A stretch of DNA of 10,415 nucleotides, taken from positions 1 through 10,415 of the forward strand of contig JAITPH010000015.1 of NCBI GenBank assembly GCA_031289515.1, written 5' to 3'. The stretch is from Tannerella sp. Its GTDB lineage: Bacteria; Bacteroidota; Bacteroidia; Bacteroidales; Tannerellaceae. Shown here in pieces: positions 1 through 6,625 of this stretch; position 1 is the first letter of the stretch; each line of letters begins with the position of its first letter. The notes beneath the pieces are model-generated. The model was not told the origin of the DNA, made no database searches, and saw only the letters and a program-made list of their open reading frames with translations. The translations under genes and the position numbers were made by a program.

Positions 1-542
1 ATGGTTATCTTCATCATGACACGGTCTAACTGCGCTTCGGGCAGTTTGTATGTCCCTTCCTGTTCCACAGGGTTTTGCGTTGCCAGGATGGTATAAATGG
101 GACTCATCGGGTGAAGAACGCCGTCGATAGTAGCTTGCCGCTCTTCCATGACTTCAAACAGAGCCGATTGCGTTTTGGCCGGCGCGCGATTAATCTCGTC
201 TACAAGGACAATGTCGGCGAAGACAGGTCCCGCGTGAAAGCTGAACTCGCTCGTTTTCATGTCGAAGACCGACGTTCCGAGTACGTCGGAGGGCATAAGG
301 TCGGGCGTGAACTGAATACGCGAGAAATCGGCGTTTATCAGTTTGGCTATCATCTTAGCCAGCAGTGTTTTGGCTACTCCGGGCACGCCTTCTATCAGCA
401 CGTGACCGCGTGCGAGAATAGTAGCCAGAATAAGGTCTACCGAGCGTTCCTGCCCGACTACGACGTTTCCTATTGCATCTTTCAGCCGGTTTAGCTTTTC
501 GGTGAAAGGAGTTAAATCCATTTGTTCATTTTGTACTTCCAT
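1..542 (-). CDS. MoxR-family AAA+ ATPase, C-terminal part missing at window edge
   Basis: About 180 N-terminal residues of a cytoplasmic AAA+ ATPase of the MoxR type; the C-terminal lid lies beyond base 1. Visible in order: an N-terminal helical region, a Walker A loop GVPGVAKT (residues 52-59), a Walker B segment IVLVDE (about 111-116) followed by INRAPAKTQ, a sensor-1 region ATQNPVEQEGTY (about 154-165), and the LPEAQLDR stretch ending in the likely arginine finger (R174). All nucleotide-handling residues look intact. V175 sits where relatives more often have Phe. MoxR proteins are thought to act as chaperones that help membrane or metal-dependent complexes mature, usually with DUF58/VWA partners. 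The gene is last of five visible operon genes and starts 14 bases after the DUF4350 stop. The start at 542 gives a normal MoxR N-terminus; a second Met lies seven codons in. Bacteroidota relatives usually have a DUF58 gene next, outside this window. Confidence 0.96.
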   Translation of the reverse strand, partial: MEVQNEQMDLTPFTEKLNRLKDAIGNVVVGQERSVDLILATILARGHVLIEGVPGVAKTLLAKMIAKLINADFSRIQFTPDLMPSDVLGTSVFDMKTSEFSFHAGPVFADIVLVDEINRAPAKTQSALFEVMEERQATIDGVLHPMSPIYTILATQNPVEQEGTYKLPEAQLDRVMMKIT

Positions 543-556
543 AATATCTTTATTTT

Positions 557-1915
557 TTAATTTTTCAATGCGTTTAAAATATCGTTCATACCGTCAATAA
601 ACTGTTTCAGTCGCTCGTCTTCGGCTTCCGAGCGGTATATTGCCATCCGAATATTTTGGAGAAGCGAATAGATGATGCCCATTTCTATTCCGGTCTTGTC
701 GGCAAGTCTCTTATAATCGTATTCATCCGGAACACGTTCCTGAAAGTCGACGCCGACTAAGCGTTTCACTTCAGAGCAGAAATACAGGTATTTCATTTTG
801 AGTATTTCGCCGTTGTCGTGCCGTTGAAAGTATAAGTTGCTGATGAGATACATGAAACTTAACGAGCGGTTTGGCGGCGTGGCGACTACTGGAATGATGC
901 GCTGGCGGCGTTTGGCTGTGAAAATCATGAACAGCAGCAGTAGCGCCAGAATGGAATATAAAGCCCACCGCAGCGACGGTGTCAACAGTATGTATCTCAG
1001 CGGCGTATCCGGCTTGTCGTAATGACTGCCGTAAGCCTCGATGCGCACAAGCGGTTTGCCTTTCATGTAATTGAGAAGGCGGAACACGTAAGAGGCATTG
1101 TCGCCGTCGAGCATGTTGAAATTCGTAAACATCAAATGCGTTGTCACCAGAAACAACTCGCCTTTGCCGAGGAAAACCCGCAATGCAAGCGGTTTGTTGT
1201 CCGTATCCCATACAAGTATTTGCATCGAGTCGCATTTTATCGGGTAAAATTTTGTAAAATAGTCTTCGGTTTCTTCCGTAATATACCCGCCATCAGATGA
1301 ATCTATTGATTCTGCCGAATCGGTCTGTTCGTCGGTTTCGATTGAATCGGCCGCTTCGGTTTCATTTTTTTTCGCTATCGACCTGCTATGGCCCGGTATA
1401 ATATATTTATTGTGCATTTGCGGGTATACTTCGTATCTGTATTCTGGTTTTAGCGTATCTGTGCCGAAGAAAATGATATCGCGTTCCTTGTTTCCCCTGA
1501 GATATTTGTCGAGAGACATATAGTATTTGTCGTGGCTGACGTTGAATGAAAGCGAATCCGAGAGGTAAGGGAAGTTGTCCGCGCAAAGCATCACCTGATT
1601 GCCTTGTTTGAGCAGTTTAAGCAGGATGTCGGTGTCGATATCGCCGAAATGAAGTCCGTCTTCGACAATCAGGAAAGCTCGCGGCGCGGCGGTCGAATCT
1701 TCCTGAAATATCTGATATAAAGTCTTGTTTATGACGCTGTAGTCATCTATCGAAGAAGAAACGACGTCGTCAAAGACGTAACAACCGAAAGGCTCCTTGT
1801 CGTTTTTGTCGAACGTGGGTTTCCAGCTGAATTTGTGCGGCGCCATGTATTCGGACAGGAAAACCAGCGCCAAAACCAGCCCCAGAAAGAGCATGTAGAG
1901 CCTGCTACCTTTCAT
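557..1915 (-). CDS. DUF4350 domain membrane protein
   Basis: A 452-residue membrane-anchored protein of unknown biochemical role. Residues about 7-24 form an N-terminal membrane anchor, followed by the family-typical WKPTFDKNDKEPFGCYVFDD. The central region (about 45-290) should be extracytoplasmic and carries the DUF4350 fold, which family databases relate to glutamine-amidotransferase-like proteins; I see no clear catalytic triad. A second membrane segment lies at about 314-333 and is followed by basic KRRQR, so a C-terminal helical tail of about 115 residues should face the cytoplasm, where MoxR is. An acidic, Ser/Thr/Asp/Glu-rich stretch at residues 183-219 interrupts the middle domain and looks like a flexible linker. 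The start codon lies 11 bases inside the end of the DUF4129 gene, with a clear GGAAAGGAG Shine-Dalgarno sequence upstream. The overlap suggests coupled translation. The family call is firm; the function is not known. Confidence 0.92.
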   Translation of the reverse strand: MKGSRLYMLFLGLVLALVFLSEYMAPHKFSWKPTFDKNDKEPFGCYVFDDVVSSSIDDYSVINKTLYQIFQEDSTAAPRAFLIVEDGLHFGDIDTDILLKLLKQGNQVMLCADNFPYLSDSLSFNVSHDKYYMSLDKYLRGNKERDIIFFGTDTLKPEYRYEVYPQMHNKYIIPGHSRSIAKKNETEAADSIETDEQTDSAESIDSSDGGYITEETEDYFTKFYPIKCDSMQILVWDTDNKPLALRVFLGKGELFLVTTHLMFTNFNMLDGDNASYVFRLLNYMKGKPLVRIEAYGSHYDKPDTPLRYILLTPSLRWALYSILALLLLFMIFTAKRRQRIIPVVATPPNRSLSFMYLISNLYFQRHDNGEILKMKYLYFCSEVKRLVGVDFQERVPDEYDYKRLADKTGIEMGIIYSLLQNIRMAIYRSEAEDERLKQFIDGMNDILNALKN

Positions 1916-2546
1916 TTGCGTCTCCTTTCCTTATTTTTTTAATTTGGTTTTGCAGGTCGAGCATGGTTTCGTACAACTCAAGCGAGGCGGTGTAGTTGCC
2001 GTAGCGGATTTGCAGGAAATGATTCGTCAGTTCGCGAAACGATGGTCGCATATCCTTGTTTTTCAGTTCGTACAGGTATTCTGTTGGCGTTTTGTGTATC
2101 TGCCATTCTATCAATTCGTTTTCCGACAGGAAATGAAGCGTTTGCAGATATAACATTCTGATGACAAGGCGATAATCTCTCTTTTCGAGAGCCGAATATA
2201 TCTCTTTGTTAAAATCAATGGCATGAATATTTTCTTCTTCTACGTCGTAGTCCATTTTTGAAGTTTTCCTTGAGCGCATGAACAGTTCCGGACGCTTCTT
2301 GTAGAGGAAGTAAAGAATCAAAAGGACGGAGACGGCAAAAACAGTCACTAATATGGGCGTCGTCACGTTTTGCCCTATATTTCCGCTGAAGAGCGAGTTC
2401 AGCAATCTGTTAAACCACCTCGAAATAAGCTCAAATATCGTATAGTCAGGCAAATCAAGCTGCGAAGCGTAGTCGTACCGTTCGTCCGCTTGGTATTCGG
2501 CTATTTTCCGAACGTCGTATATGATTGTATCTGCCTGAAATTCCAT
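1905..2546 (-). CDS. DUF4129 domain membrane protein
   Basis: A 213-residue protein with one membrane segment (about 62-83) followed by basic YKKRPELFMRSRK, then a C-terminal DUF4129 domain (about 115-205). Family-like stretches are the Trp-containing WQIHKTPTEYLYELK and the RYGNYTAS motif (about 181-188). By the positive-inside rule the DUF4129 domain should face the cytoplasm and the roughly 60 N-terminal residues the periplasm. No N-terminal signal peptide is visible: the protein opens directly with MEFQADTIIYD, which resembles the mature N-terminus of relatives that do have one (from memory). The start cannot be moved upstream because a TAA stop lies in the same frame two codons before the ATG; that TAA is also the stop of the preceding gene. 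It overlaps the DUF4350 gene by 11 bases. The biochemical function is unknown; its steady association with MoxR and DUF4350 suggests a shared complex. Confidence 0.87.
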   Translation of the reverse strand: MEFQADTIIYDVRKIAEYQADERYDYASQLDLPDYTIFELISRWFNRLLNSLFSGNIGQNVTTPILVTVFAVSVLLILYFLYKKRPELFMRSRKTSKMDYDVEEENIHAIDFNKEIYSALEKRDYRLVIRMLYLQTLHFLSENELIEWQIHKTPTEYLYELKNKDMRPSFRELTNHFLQIRYGNYTASLELYETMLDLQNQIKKIRKGDANER

Positions 2547-2549
2547 GTA

Positions 2550-3476
2550 TTACAAGTTGTTGAAGTTTTCAATATTCGATTCGATAGTGATGCCTTCGAC
2601 TTTCTCGCGGGCATGGAAATACTGGAAAGCAAGCCCGATAACGCCTATTATTGATGCGACATATACGCCATACGACTGAATCAGTCCCAGAATATATATG
2701 GCGAATTTGTAGATAATGGACTGGTCGGCCGTCGATTCCTGCGAAATTGAAAGTATCTTGCCTATAAAAAGCGTTAAATACCATGGTATCATCGTAACTG
2801 TTTGGATAACAGACGAAATAATATATATGACTATCATAAAAAGCAACATTCCTCCCAGAACGCTAATGCTAAGTCGCCAAGCCTTACCGAAAGCGTCAAA
2901 GAAACTTATGTCGCGCTCAAAAATGTAAACCGGAACAAGCATCATCAACGGAATAGCGCATAAAAGCGCAAGAAAAATCAGAGGAATGGTCAGAAATAAC
3001 GAAACCGCCGAAACCATAATTCCGGCGATAAGTATCAGGGCAACAATGGCGAAAATCAGAAAGAGCGAAAGCAGGAAACATTTCCAAAAATTCTTGATCA
3101 ACAGCGATTTGAAATCGGATATAACGACGCCCTGAAGCCCTTCCGCGCGCGTCTGGTAGGTCTGCATCATCGCATATACCAATCCTGAAATCAAAGAACT
3201 GCCGACAAGCATGCAAAGCAGATAGACGCCGTAGCTTTCAAGAAAAGCAAACGCAGTCGATTCTCCAAACGAAGCCGAATTTGAAGCGAGATCAAAGATT
3301 CCGACGAAGAAGGAATTCATCGCGTAGGTCTGTATCAGGCAGACAGGCATGATAACGTAAAACGAGTATTTCAGGAGCGGCTTCCAGTTTTCGCGGATGA
3401 AATCGAAAGTCACATTCAGTTTCTCCGAAAATGAACGTTGCCGATAAAATTCAATTTTTGGCTTTTGATAGTTCAT
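2550..3476 (-). CDS. polytopic membrane protein of the MoxR/SpoIIM cluster
   Basis: A 308-residue inner-membrane protein that I recognise by position and general character only. The first 30 residues are polar and amphipathic (IEFYRQRSFSEKLNVTFDFIREN). Hydrophobic stretches follow at about 35-52, 77-104, 130-186 (long enough for two segments), 203-242 (again probably two) and 256-284, giving about six or seven membrane passes. The short basic-acidic tail ends EGITIESNIENFNNL. I see no catalytic motif. It resembles the glycerophosphodiester-phosphodiesterase-like membrane-domain proteins that often sit between SpoIIM and DUF4129 genes in Bacteroidota; this is an assignment by synteny. The start lies 26 bases inside the end of the SpoIIM-family gene, and its stop is three bases before the DUF4129 start, so translation is probably coupled on both sides. 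No Shine-Dalgarno sequence is seen, which is common in this phylum. Confidence 0.85.
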   Translation of the reverse strand: MNYQKPKIEFYRQRSFSEKLNVTFDFIRENWKPLLKYSFYVIMPVCLIQTYAMNSFFVGIFDLASNSASFGESTAFAFLESYGVYLLCMLVGSSLISGLVYAMMQTYQTRAEGLQGVVISDFKSLLIKNFWKCFLLSLFLIFAIVALILIAGIMVSAVSLFLTIPLIFLALLCAIPLMMLVPVYIFERDISFFDAFGKAWRLSISVLGGMLLFMIVIYIISSVIQTVTMIPWYLTLFIGKILSISQESTADQSIIYKFAIYILGLIQSYGVYVASIIGVIGLAFQYFHAREKVEGITIESNIENFNNL

Positions 3477-4419
3477 TATGTAATAATTTAGGTAATACGA
3501 TATAGTAGTAAATCACGCATACAAGAGAGAAAAGTATGATGGAAAGGCGGAAGTAGACAGGGTATTCGGTGTGCCGCGTCAGGTAACTTTCTATGAAAGC
3601 GGCAGTCAGGAAGACAGGTATCAGTCCGGCGATGATTTTAAGTCCACGTTTTGCGCCTTGCCTGAAAGCATATCCGCGCGAATATGTGCCGGGGAAAAGC
3701 CAGCCGTTGCCGAGCGCAAACGAGCCTGCTCCCGCTATGATTATGGCTGAAATCTCAAAAGTGCCGTGCAGCCATATTGCAATCATTGACTCGAATCCGA
3801 CGTTATACTGGAAGAAAAACGTCTGAAACGTCCCTATCATCACTCCGTTGTAGAACAGGATAAGCCCCGAGCCGAAGCCTGTGAATATTCCCATGGCAAA
3901 CACCATGAAAGTGACTTTGATATTGTTGAAGGCGATGAGAAAAAACATTTCCAGCGCGTTCCGGCTGTCGTATACGTTCATTGGCTCGCCGTTTTCGATG
4001 TTGTTAAGCGTCATGTCTATGTATCCGTTGCCGAGAATGAGCCTTGCGAAAGTGTCGTCGTTCAGACACGAAACGACGCCTATGGCGGCGCTCACGGCGA
4101 AGAGAATGAACGAATAAAGCAGCTCCTTGCGCGAAATGTACATCGTTTCGGGGATTTCGCGCGTCCAGAAAGTTATGATACGCGAATATTTCTCTTTTTT
4201 ATTCTTGTAAAGCTGGTTGTGAAGCGCCGATGCAAGGTTGTTGAGGTATATCGTGATGCGCGATTTCGGATAGTGCGAGCGCGAAAACGACAAGTCTGTC
4301 GTGATCTCGGTATATGCGTCGGCAAGATCGCCGGGATTGTGCATAGAAACATTGTCTACGACCGACTCCAGCGACTTCCATTTTTCGATATTTTGACGGA
4401 TAAATGTAACTTCTTTCAT
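3451..4419 (-). CDS. SpoIIM-family (DUF95) integral membrane protein
   Basis: A 322-residue membrane protein of the stage II sporulation protein M family. This organism is not expected to sporulate; in Bacteroidota the family is a general membrane component encoded with MoxR genes. The N-terminal 95 residues are soluble and charged (MKEVTFIRQNIEKWKSLE onward). Membrane stretches follow at about 100-118, 165-195, 205-235, 262-280 and 290-310. The family-typical segment IWLHGTFEISAIIIAG (about 215-230) carries the conserved His-Gly and Glu. The frame stays open up to an ATG at 4470, but I chose 4419: MKEVTFIRQNIEKWK is the usual beginning of relatives, and the promoter boxes fitted to this gene lie between 4441 and 4471, so a start at 4470 would not be on the transcript. 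It is first in the five-gene operon and overlaps the next gene by 26 bases. It may contribute the membrane core of the complex. Confidence 0.92.
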   Translation of the reverse strand: MKEVTFIRQNIEKWKSLESVVDNVSMHNPGDLADAYTEITTDLSFSRSHYPKSRITIYLNNLASALHNQLYKNKKEKYSRIITFWTREIPETMYISRKELLYSFILFAVSAAIGVVSCLNDDTFARLILGNGYIDMTLNNIENGEPMNVYDSRNALEMFFLIAFNNIKVTFMVFAMGIFTGFGSGLILFYNGVMIGTFQTFFFQYNVGFESMIAIWLHGTFEISAIIIAGAGSFALGNGWLFPGTYSRGYAFRQGAKRGLKIIAGLIPVFLTAAFIESYLTRHTEYPVYFRLSIILFSLVCVIYYYIVLPKLLHNELSKAKN

Positions 4420-4438
4420 TTGTTTGCTAAAAAGTTTC

Positions 4439-4459
4439 TGCAAAAGTAATATATTTGCA
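4439..4459. repeat. inverted repeat between divergent promoters
   Basis: TGCAAA (4439-4444) and TTTGCA (4454-4459) form an inverted repeat with a 9-base spacer, covering the -7 boxes of both opposing promoters. It may simply reflect two TTTGCA promoter ends facing each other, or it may be an operator. No regulator gene is nearby. Confidence 0.4.
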
Positions 4460-4471
4460 GACAAATTCAAA
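4441..4471 (-). promoter_or_regulatory. promoter of the SpoIIM-MoxR operon
   Basis: Read on the minus strand, TTTG (forward 4468-4471) is followed after exactly 19 bases by TACTTTTG (forward 4441-4448). This matches the Bacteroidota sigma factor consensus, TTTG about 19 bases before TAnnTTTG. Transcription should start near 4434-4436, giving a leader of about 15 bases before the ATG at 4419. Confidence 0.75.
4450..4457 (+). promoter_or_regulatory. -7 box of the RDD gene promoter
   Basis: TATATTTG at 4450-4457 matches TAnnTTTG on the plus strand and would start transcription near 4463, about 16 bases before the RDD start at 4479. The nearest upstream TTTG (4423-4426) is 23 bases away, longer than ideal, so the -33 box is weak. 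This -7 box lies inside the spacer of the opposing operon promoter. Confidence 0.55.
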
Positions 4472-4478
4472 ATTTATT

Positions 4479-5207
4479 ATGGCAGAAAACAGAATTATTA
4501 CAAACCAATATGTCCGGATAGACCAGACACCGGCCGGAATAGGCGAGCGAATTTTCGCTCGAATGCTTGATTATTTGCTTATGTTTGCATACATGGTCGG
4601 GATATTTTATCTCTTTGATGAAAACTTGTATATTCGCGAAATTACCAACAGCGAATATGGCGTTTTGATATTGTTTTTTCTGTTCACGCCGGTTGTTTTC
4701 TACTCCTTTCTTTGGGAGATTTTCAATCGCGGCAAGTCGCCGGGCAAGATGGCTTTCGGGATTCGGGCAGTGATGCGCGACGGCTCTACGCCTACCGTCG
4801 GAGCGTTTTTTATGAGATGGATGCTGCTGATTCTCGACACATGGGCTTGGATAGGGATAATCATAATCTTGCTTAATAAGAACAATCAGCGGCTGGGCGA
4901 CCTTGCTGCCGGGACTGTTGTCATAAAAGAACGTGATTACAGGAAGATTCAAGTCTCGCTCGACGAGTTCAATCACTTGCGGCGCGGGTATAAACCGGTT
5001 TTTCCGCAGGCGGAGAACTTGTCGCTGGAGCAGGTTAATACCATAAATGAGGCTTTGGTGCGCCTTGACGAAAATCGCAGTCGGAGGATTGCGGCGCTTT
5101 CGGCTAAGGTAAAGGAGTTTTTGAAGATAATGCCGTCCGGCAACGACGAGTTGTTCCTTCGCACTCTTACCCGCGATTATCAGTATTATGCTCTGGAGGA
5201 GATTTGA
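4479..5207 (+). CDS. RDD-family membrane protein
   Basis: A 242-residue inner-membrane protein of the RDD family, named for conserved Arg and Asp residues. R27 and D30 are seen in RIFARMLDYLL (about 24-34). Membrane segments lie at about 30-48, 59-80 and 108-131. The conserved loop FNRGKSPGKMAFGI (about 84-97) and the closing motif NQRLGDLAAGTVVI (about 136-149) are both present and confirm the family. A charged, helical cytoplasmic tail of about 90 residues follows, longer than in minimal RDD proteins. I chose the ATG at 4479 (MAENRIITNQYVRID) rather than the in-frame ATG at 4455, because the earlier one lies inside the predicted -7 box. No Shine-Dalgarno sequence is visible. It is transcribed divergently from the SpoIIM/MoxR operon and is a regular neighbour of it in Bacteroidota, so it probably works with that cluster. 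Some RDD proteins are implicated in ion transport; I infer nothing specific here. Confidence 0.93.
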   Translation: MAENRIITNQYVRIDQTPAGIGERIFARMLDYLLMFAYMVGIFYLFDENLYIREITNSEYGVLILFFLFTPVVFYSFLWEIFNRGKSPGKMAFGIRAVMRDGSTPTVGAFFMRWMLLILDTWAWIGIIIILLNKNNQRLGDLAAGTVVIKERDYRKIQVSLDEFNHLRRGYKPVFPQAENLSLEQVNTINEALVRLDENRSRRIAALSAKVKEFLKIMPSGNDELFLRTLTRDYQYYALEEI

Positions 5208-5216
5208 GAGGGAACA

Positions 5217-5732
5217 TTACCAGCCGAAAGCGTCGTCTGCCATCCACAGACCCTGAACTTTCAACGTTTGCTCGATAACGTCGCGCGCCACGCCGTAGCC
5301 TCCGTTTGCCGGACAAATATACTTTGCGATGCTCTTTATTTCGGGCGCAGCGTCAGCCGGAGCAATCGGCAAGCCTGCCCTTTGCATTATCTCATAATCC
5401 GGAACGTCATCGCCGCAGTACGCTATTTCGTCGTCCTTGAGATTGGTCTTGGCGATAAAATCTTCATAATCAAGTAATTTAATCCGGCTTCGCATGTAGA
5501 TGTGTTTTATGCCAAGCCGTTCAAACCGAATTTTCACGGCTTCGGTATATCCGCCAGTGATGATGCCTATCTCAAAGTTCTTTTTTATCGCCAGCTGCAT
5601 GGCGTATCCGTCCTTGATGTTTACCGTCCGCATGGGGTCGCCGTTTTCGCCCAGCGTTATAATGTTCGTCGATAAAACGCCGTCTACGTCGAAAACAAAC
5701 GCTTTTATCTTTTTCAAATCGTAATTTATCAT
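5217..5732 (-). CDS. kdsC: KdsC-type HAD phosphatase (Kdo-8-phosphate phosphatase)
   Basis: A 171-residue cytoplasmic phosphatase of the HAD superfamily, the usual length of capless KdsC enzymes, which act as tetramers. Likely reaction: 3-deoxy-D-manno-octulosonate 8-phosphate to Kdo plus phosphate, supplying the LPS inner-core sugar. Motif I is FDVDGVLS (nucleophile D15, acid/base D17), motif II is IITGG (around T59), the motif III lysine is probably K85 in RIKLLDY, and motif IV is GDDVPD (D108, D109, D112) for magnesium. The C-terminal GGYGVARDVIEQTL matches the Gly-rich tail typical of KdsC, which closes over the neighbouring subunit's active site. Its ATG overlaps the stop of the DUF2520 gene (ATGA), so translation is coupled. 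In many Bacteroidota a maf gene follows; here the unit ends and meets the RDD gene head-on after 9 bases. It could hydrolyse a related sugar acid phosphate instead. Confidence 0.88.
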   Translation of the reverse strand: MINYDLKKIKAFVFDVDGVLSTNIITLGENGDPMRTVNIKDGYAMQLAIKKNFEIGIITGGYTEAVKIRFERLGIKHIYMRSRIKLLDYEDFIAKTNLKDDEIAYCGDDVPDYEIMQRAGLPIAPADAAPEIKSIAKYICPANGGYGVARDVIEQTLKVQGLWMADDAFGW

Positions 5733-6499
5733 TTCTGTTTAATAGCTGTTTTGTGAATATTTTCGCTTAATTTCAAATATATCTCTCTCAAATCCTCATC
5801 GTCTAACATGGCGAGATGGCTGTCTATTACATCCTTGTCGTAACGGATAGCCGGACCTGTCTGGGCGTTTTCGGGCGTCATGCGGCGCAACTTGTTTGCA
5901 GTCTCTAAGACGAGTGGCAGTATGACCTGACTGTCAATGTCTTGCTCTTCAAGTATCGCGGTAGCAATGGCATACAGATGATTTGTGAAGTTGCAGGCAA
6001 AAACGGCTGCAAGATGAAGGTATCTTCGCTTCTCCGAACTCATTATCCGGATTTTGCCGGATAAAGCCAATGCAATCCGTAATACGTCAGCCTCGCTTTC
6101 CCGCGTGTTGCCTTCTACGAAAAGCGGTATGCTTCCGAAGTCTGTTTTCCGATGTTTGGACAGGGTTTGCAGAGGGTAGATGACGCCGTAACAGTTTGAG
6201 TATCCCTTGAAAACGTCTATGGATATGCTTCCGGCGGTATGAAGCCATAGACCGTCGTTAGCGGGCGTCTGCCTGATTATTCCGGGCAGAGCGTCGTCTT
6301 TTACCGAGAAGATATAAATGTCGGCGTCTCTGGTAATGCACTGAATAACAACAGTATAATTACATTCCAATCTGTTTGCAAGGTCTTGTGCGTGCTCTTC
6401 GCTTCGGCTGTATACCTGCACAATATCAAAACCCGCATCCTTCATAGCAATGGAAAGATGCGTCGCCACATTTCCCGCTCCGATTATAACCGTTTTCAT
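5729..6499 (-). CDS. DUF2520 / Rossmann-like domain protein
   Basis: A 256-residue cytoplasmic protein with an N-terminal NAD(P)-type Rossmann fold and a C-terminal helical DUF2520 domain. The dinucleotide loop GAGNVATHL is at residues 7-15. Further family stretches are LHTAGSISIDVF (about 86-97), YGVIYPLQTLSK (about 104-115), RRYLHLAAVFACNFTNHLYA (about 158-177) and the C-terminal QTGPAIRYDKDVIDSHL (about 213-229). The fold resembles pyrroline-5-carboxylate reductase and ketopantoate reductase relatives, but the substrate is unknown. The frame stays open to an ATG at 6763; I chose 6499 because MKTVIIGAGN is where relatives begin and a predicted -7 box at 6547-6554 would start the transcript near 6540. 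An ATG at 6529 is a possible alternative. It forms a two-gene unit with kdsC through an ATGA overlap, a common pairing in Bacteroidota. Confidence 0.92.
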   Translation of the reverse strand: MKTVIIGAGNVATHLSIAMKDAGFDIVQVYSRSEEHAQDLANRLECNYTVVIQCITRDADIYIFSVKDDALPGIIRQTPANDGLWLHTAGSISIDVFKGYSNCYGVIYPLQTLSKHRKTDFGSIPLFVEGNTRESEADVLRIALALSGKIRIMSSEKRRYLHLAAVFACNFTNHLYAIATAILEEQDIDSQVILPLVLETANKLRRMTPENAQTGPAIRYDKDVIDSHLAMLDDEDLREIYLKLSENIHKTAIKQK

Positions 6500-6546
6500 C
6501 GCTTGTCGCCTGCTGTAAAAATCTTTCATTCGCATTTTTTTGAGTG

Positions 6547-6554
6547 CAAATATA
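6547..6554 (-). promoter_or_regulatory. -7 box for the DUF2520-kdsC unit
   Basis: On the minus strand TATATTTG (forward 6547-6554) fits TAnnTTTG, with a predicted transcript start near 6540 and a leader of about 40 bases to the start at 6499. No TTTG is found at the expected -33 distance, so this is a partial match. Confidence 0.5.
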
Positions 6555-6625
6555 AAATAATTTTTCCGAAATATACGCTTTACGGTTTTTTTGCGTTGTA
6601 TATCAATACGGTAAAAAGTAAGAAA

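Noticed and set aside
75..494. 139-residue plus-strand open frame
   Set aside because: It is antisense to the conserved MoxR ATPase frame and shows no recognisable protein character.
4420..4470. SpoIIM-family start at 4470
   Set aside because: The extra 17 residues lie upstream of the predicted transcript start, and the usual family N-terminus begins at 4419.
6386..6625. Upstream extension of the TonB receptor by 80 residues
   Set aside because: It would bury the clear signal peptide that begins at 6626 and overlap the DUF2520 gene on the other strand.
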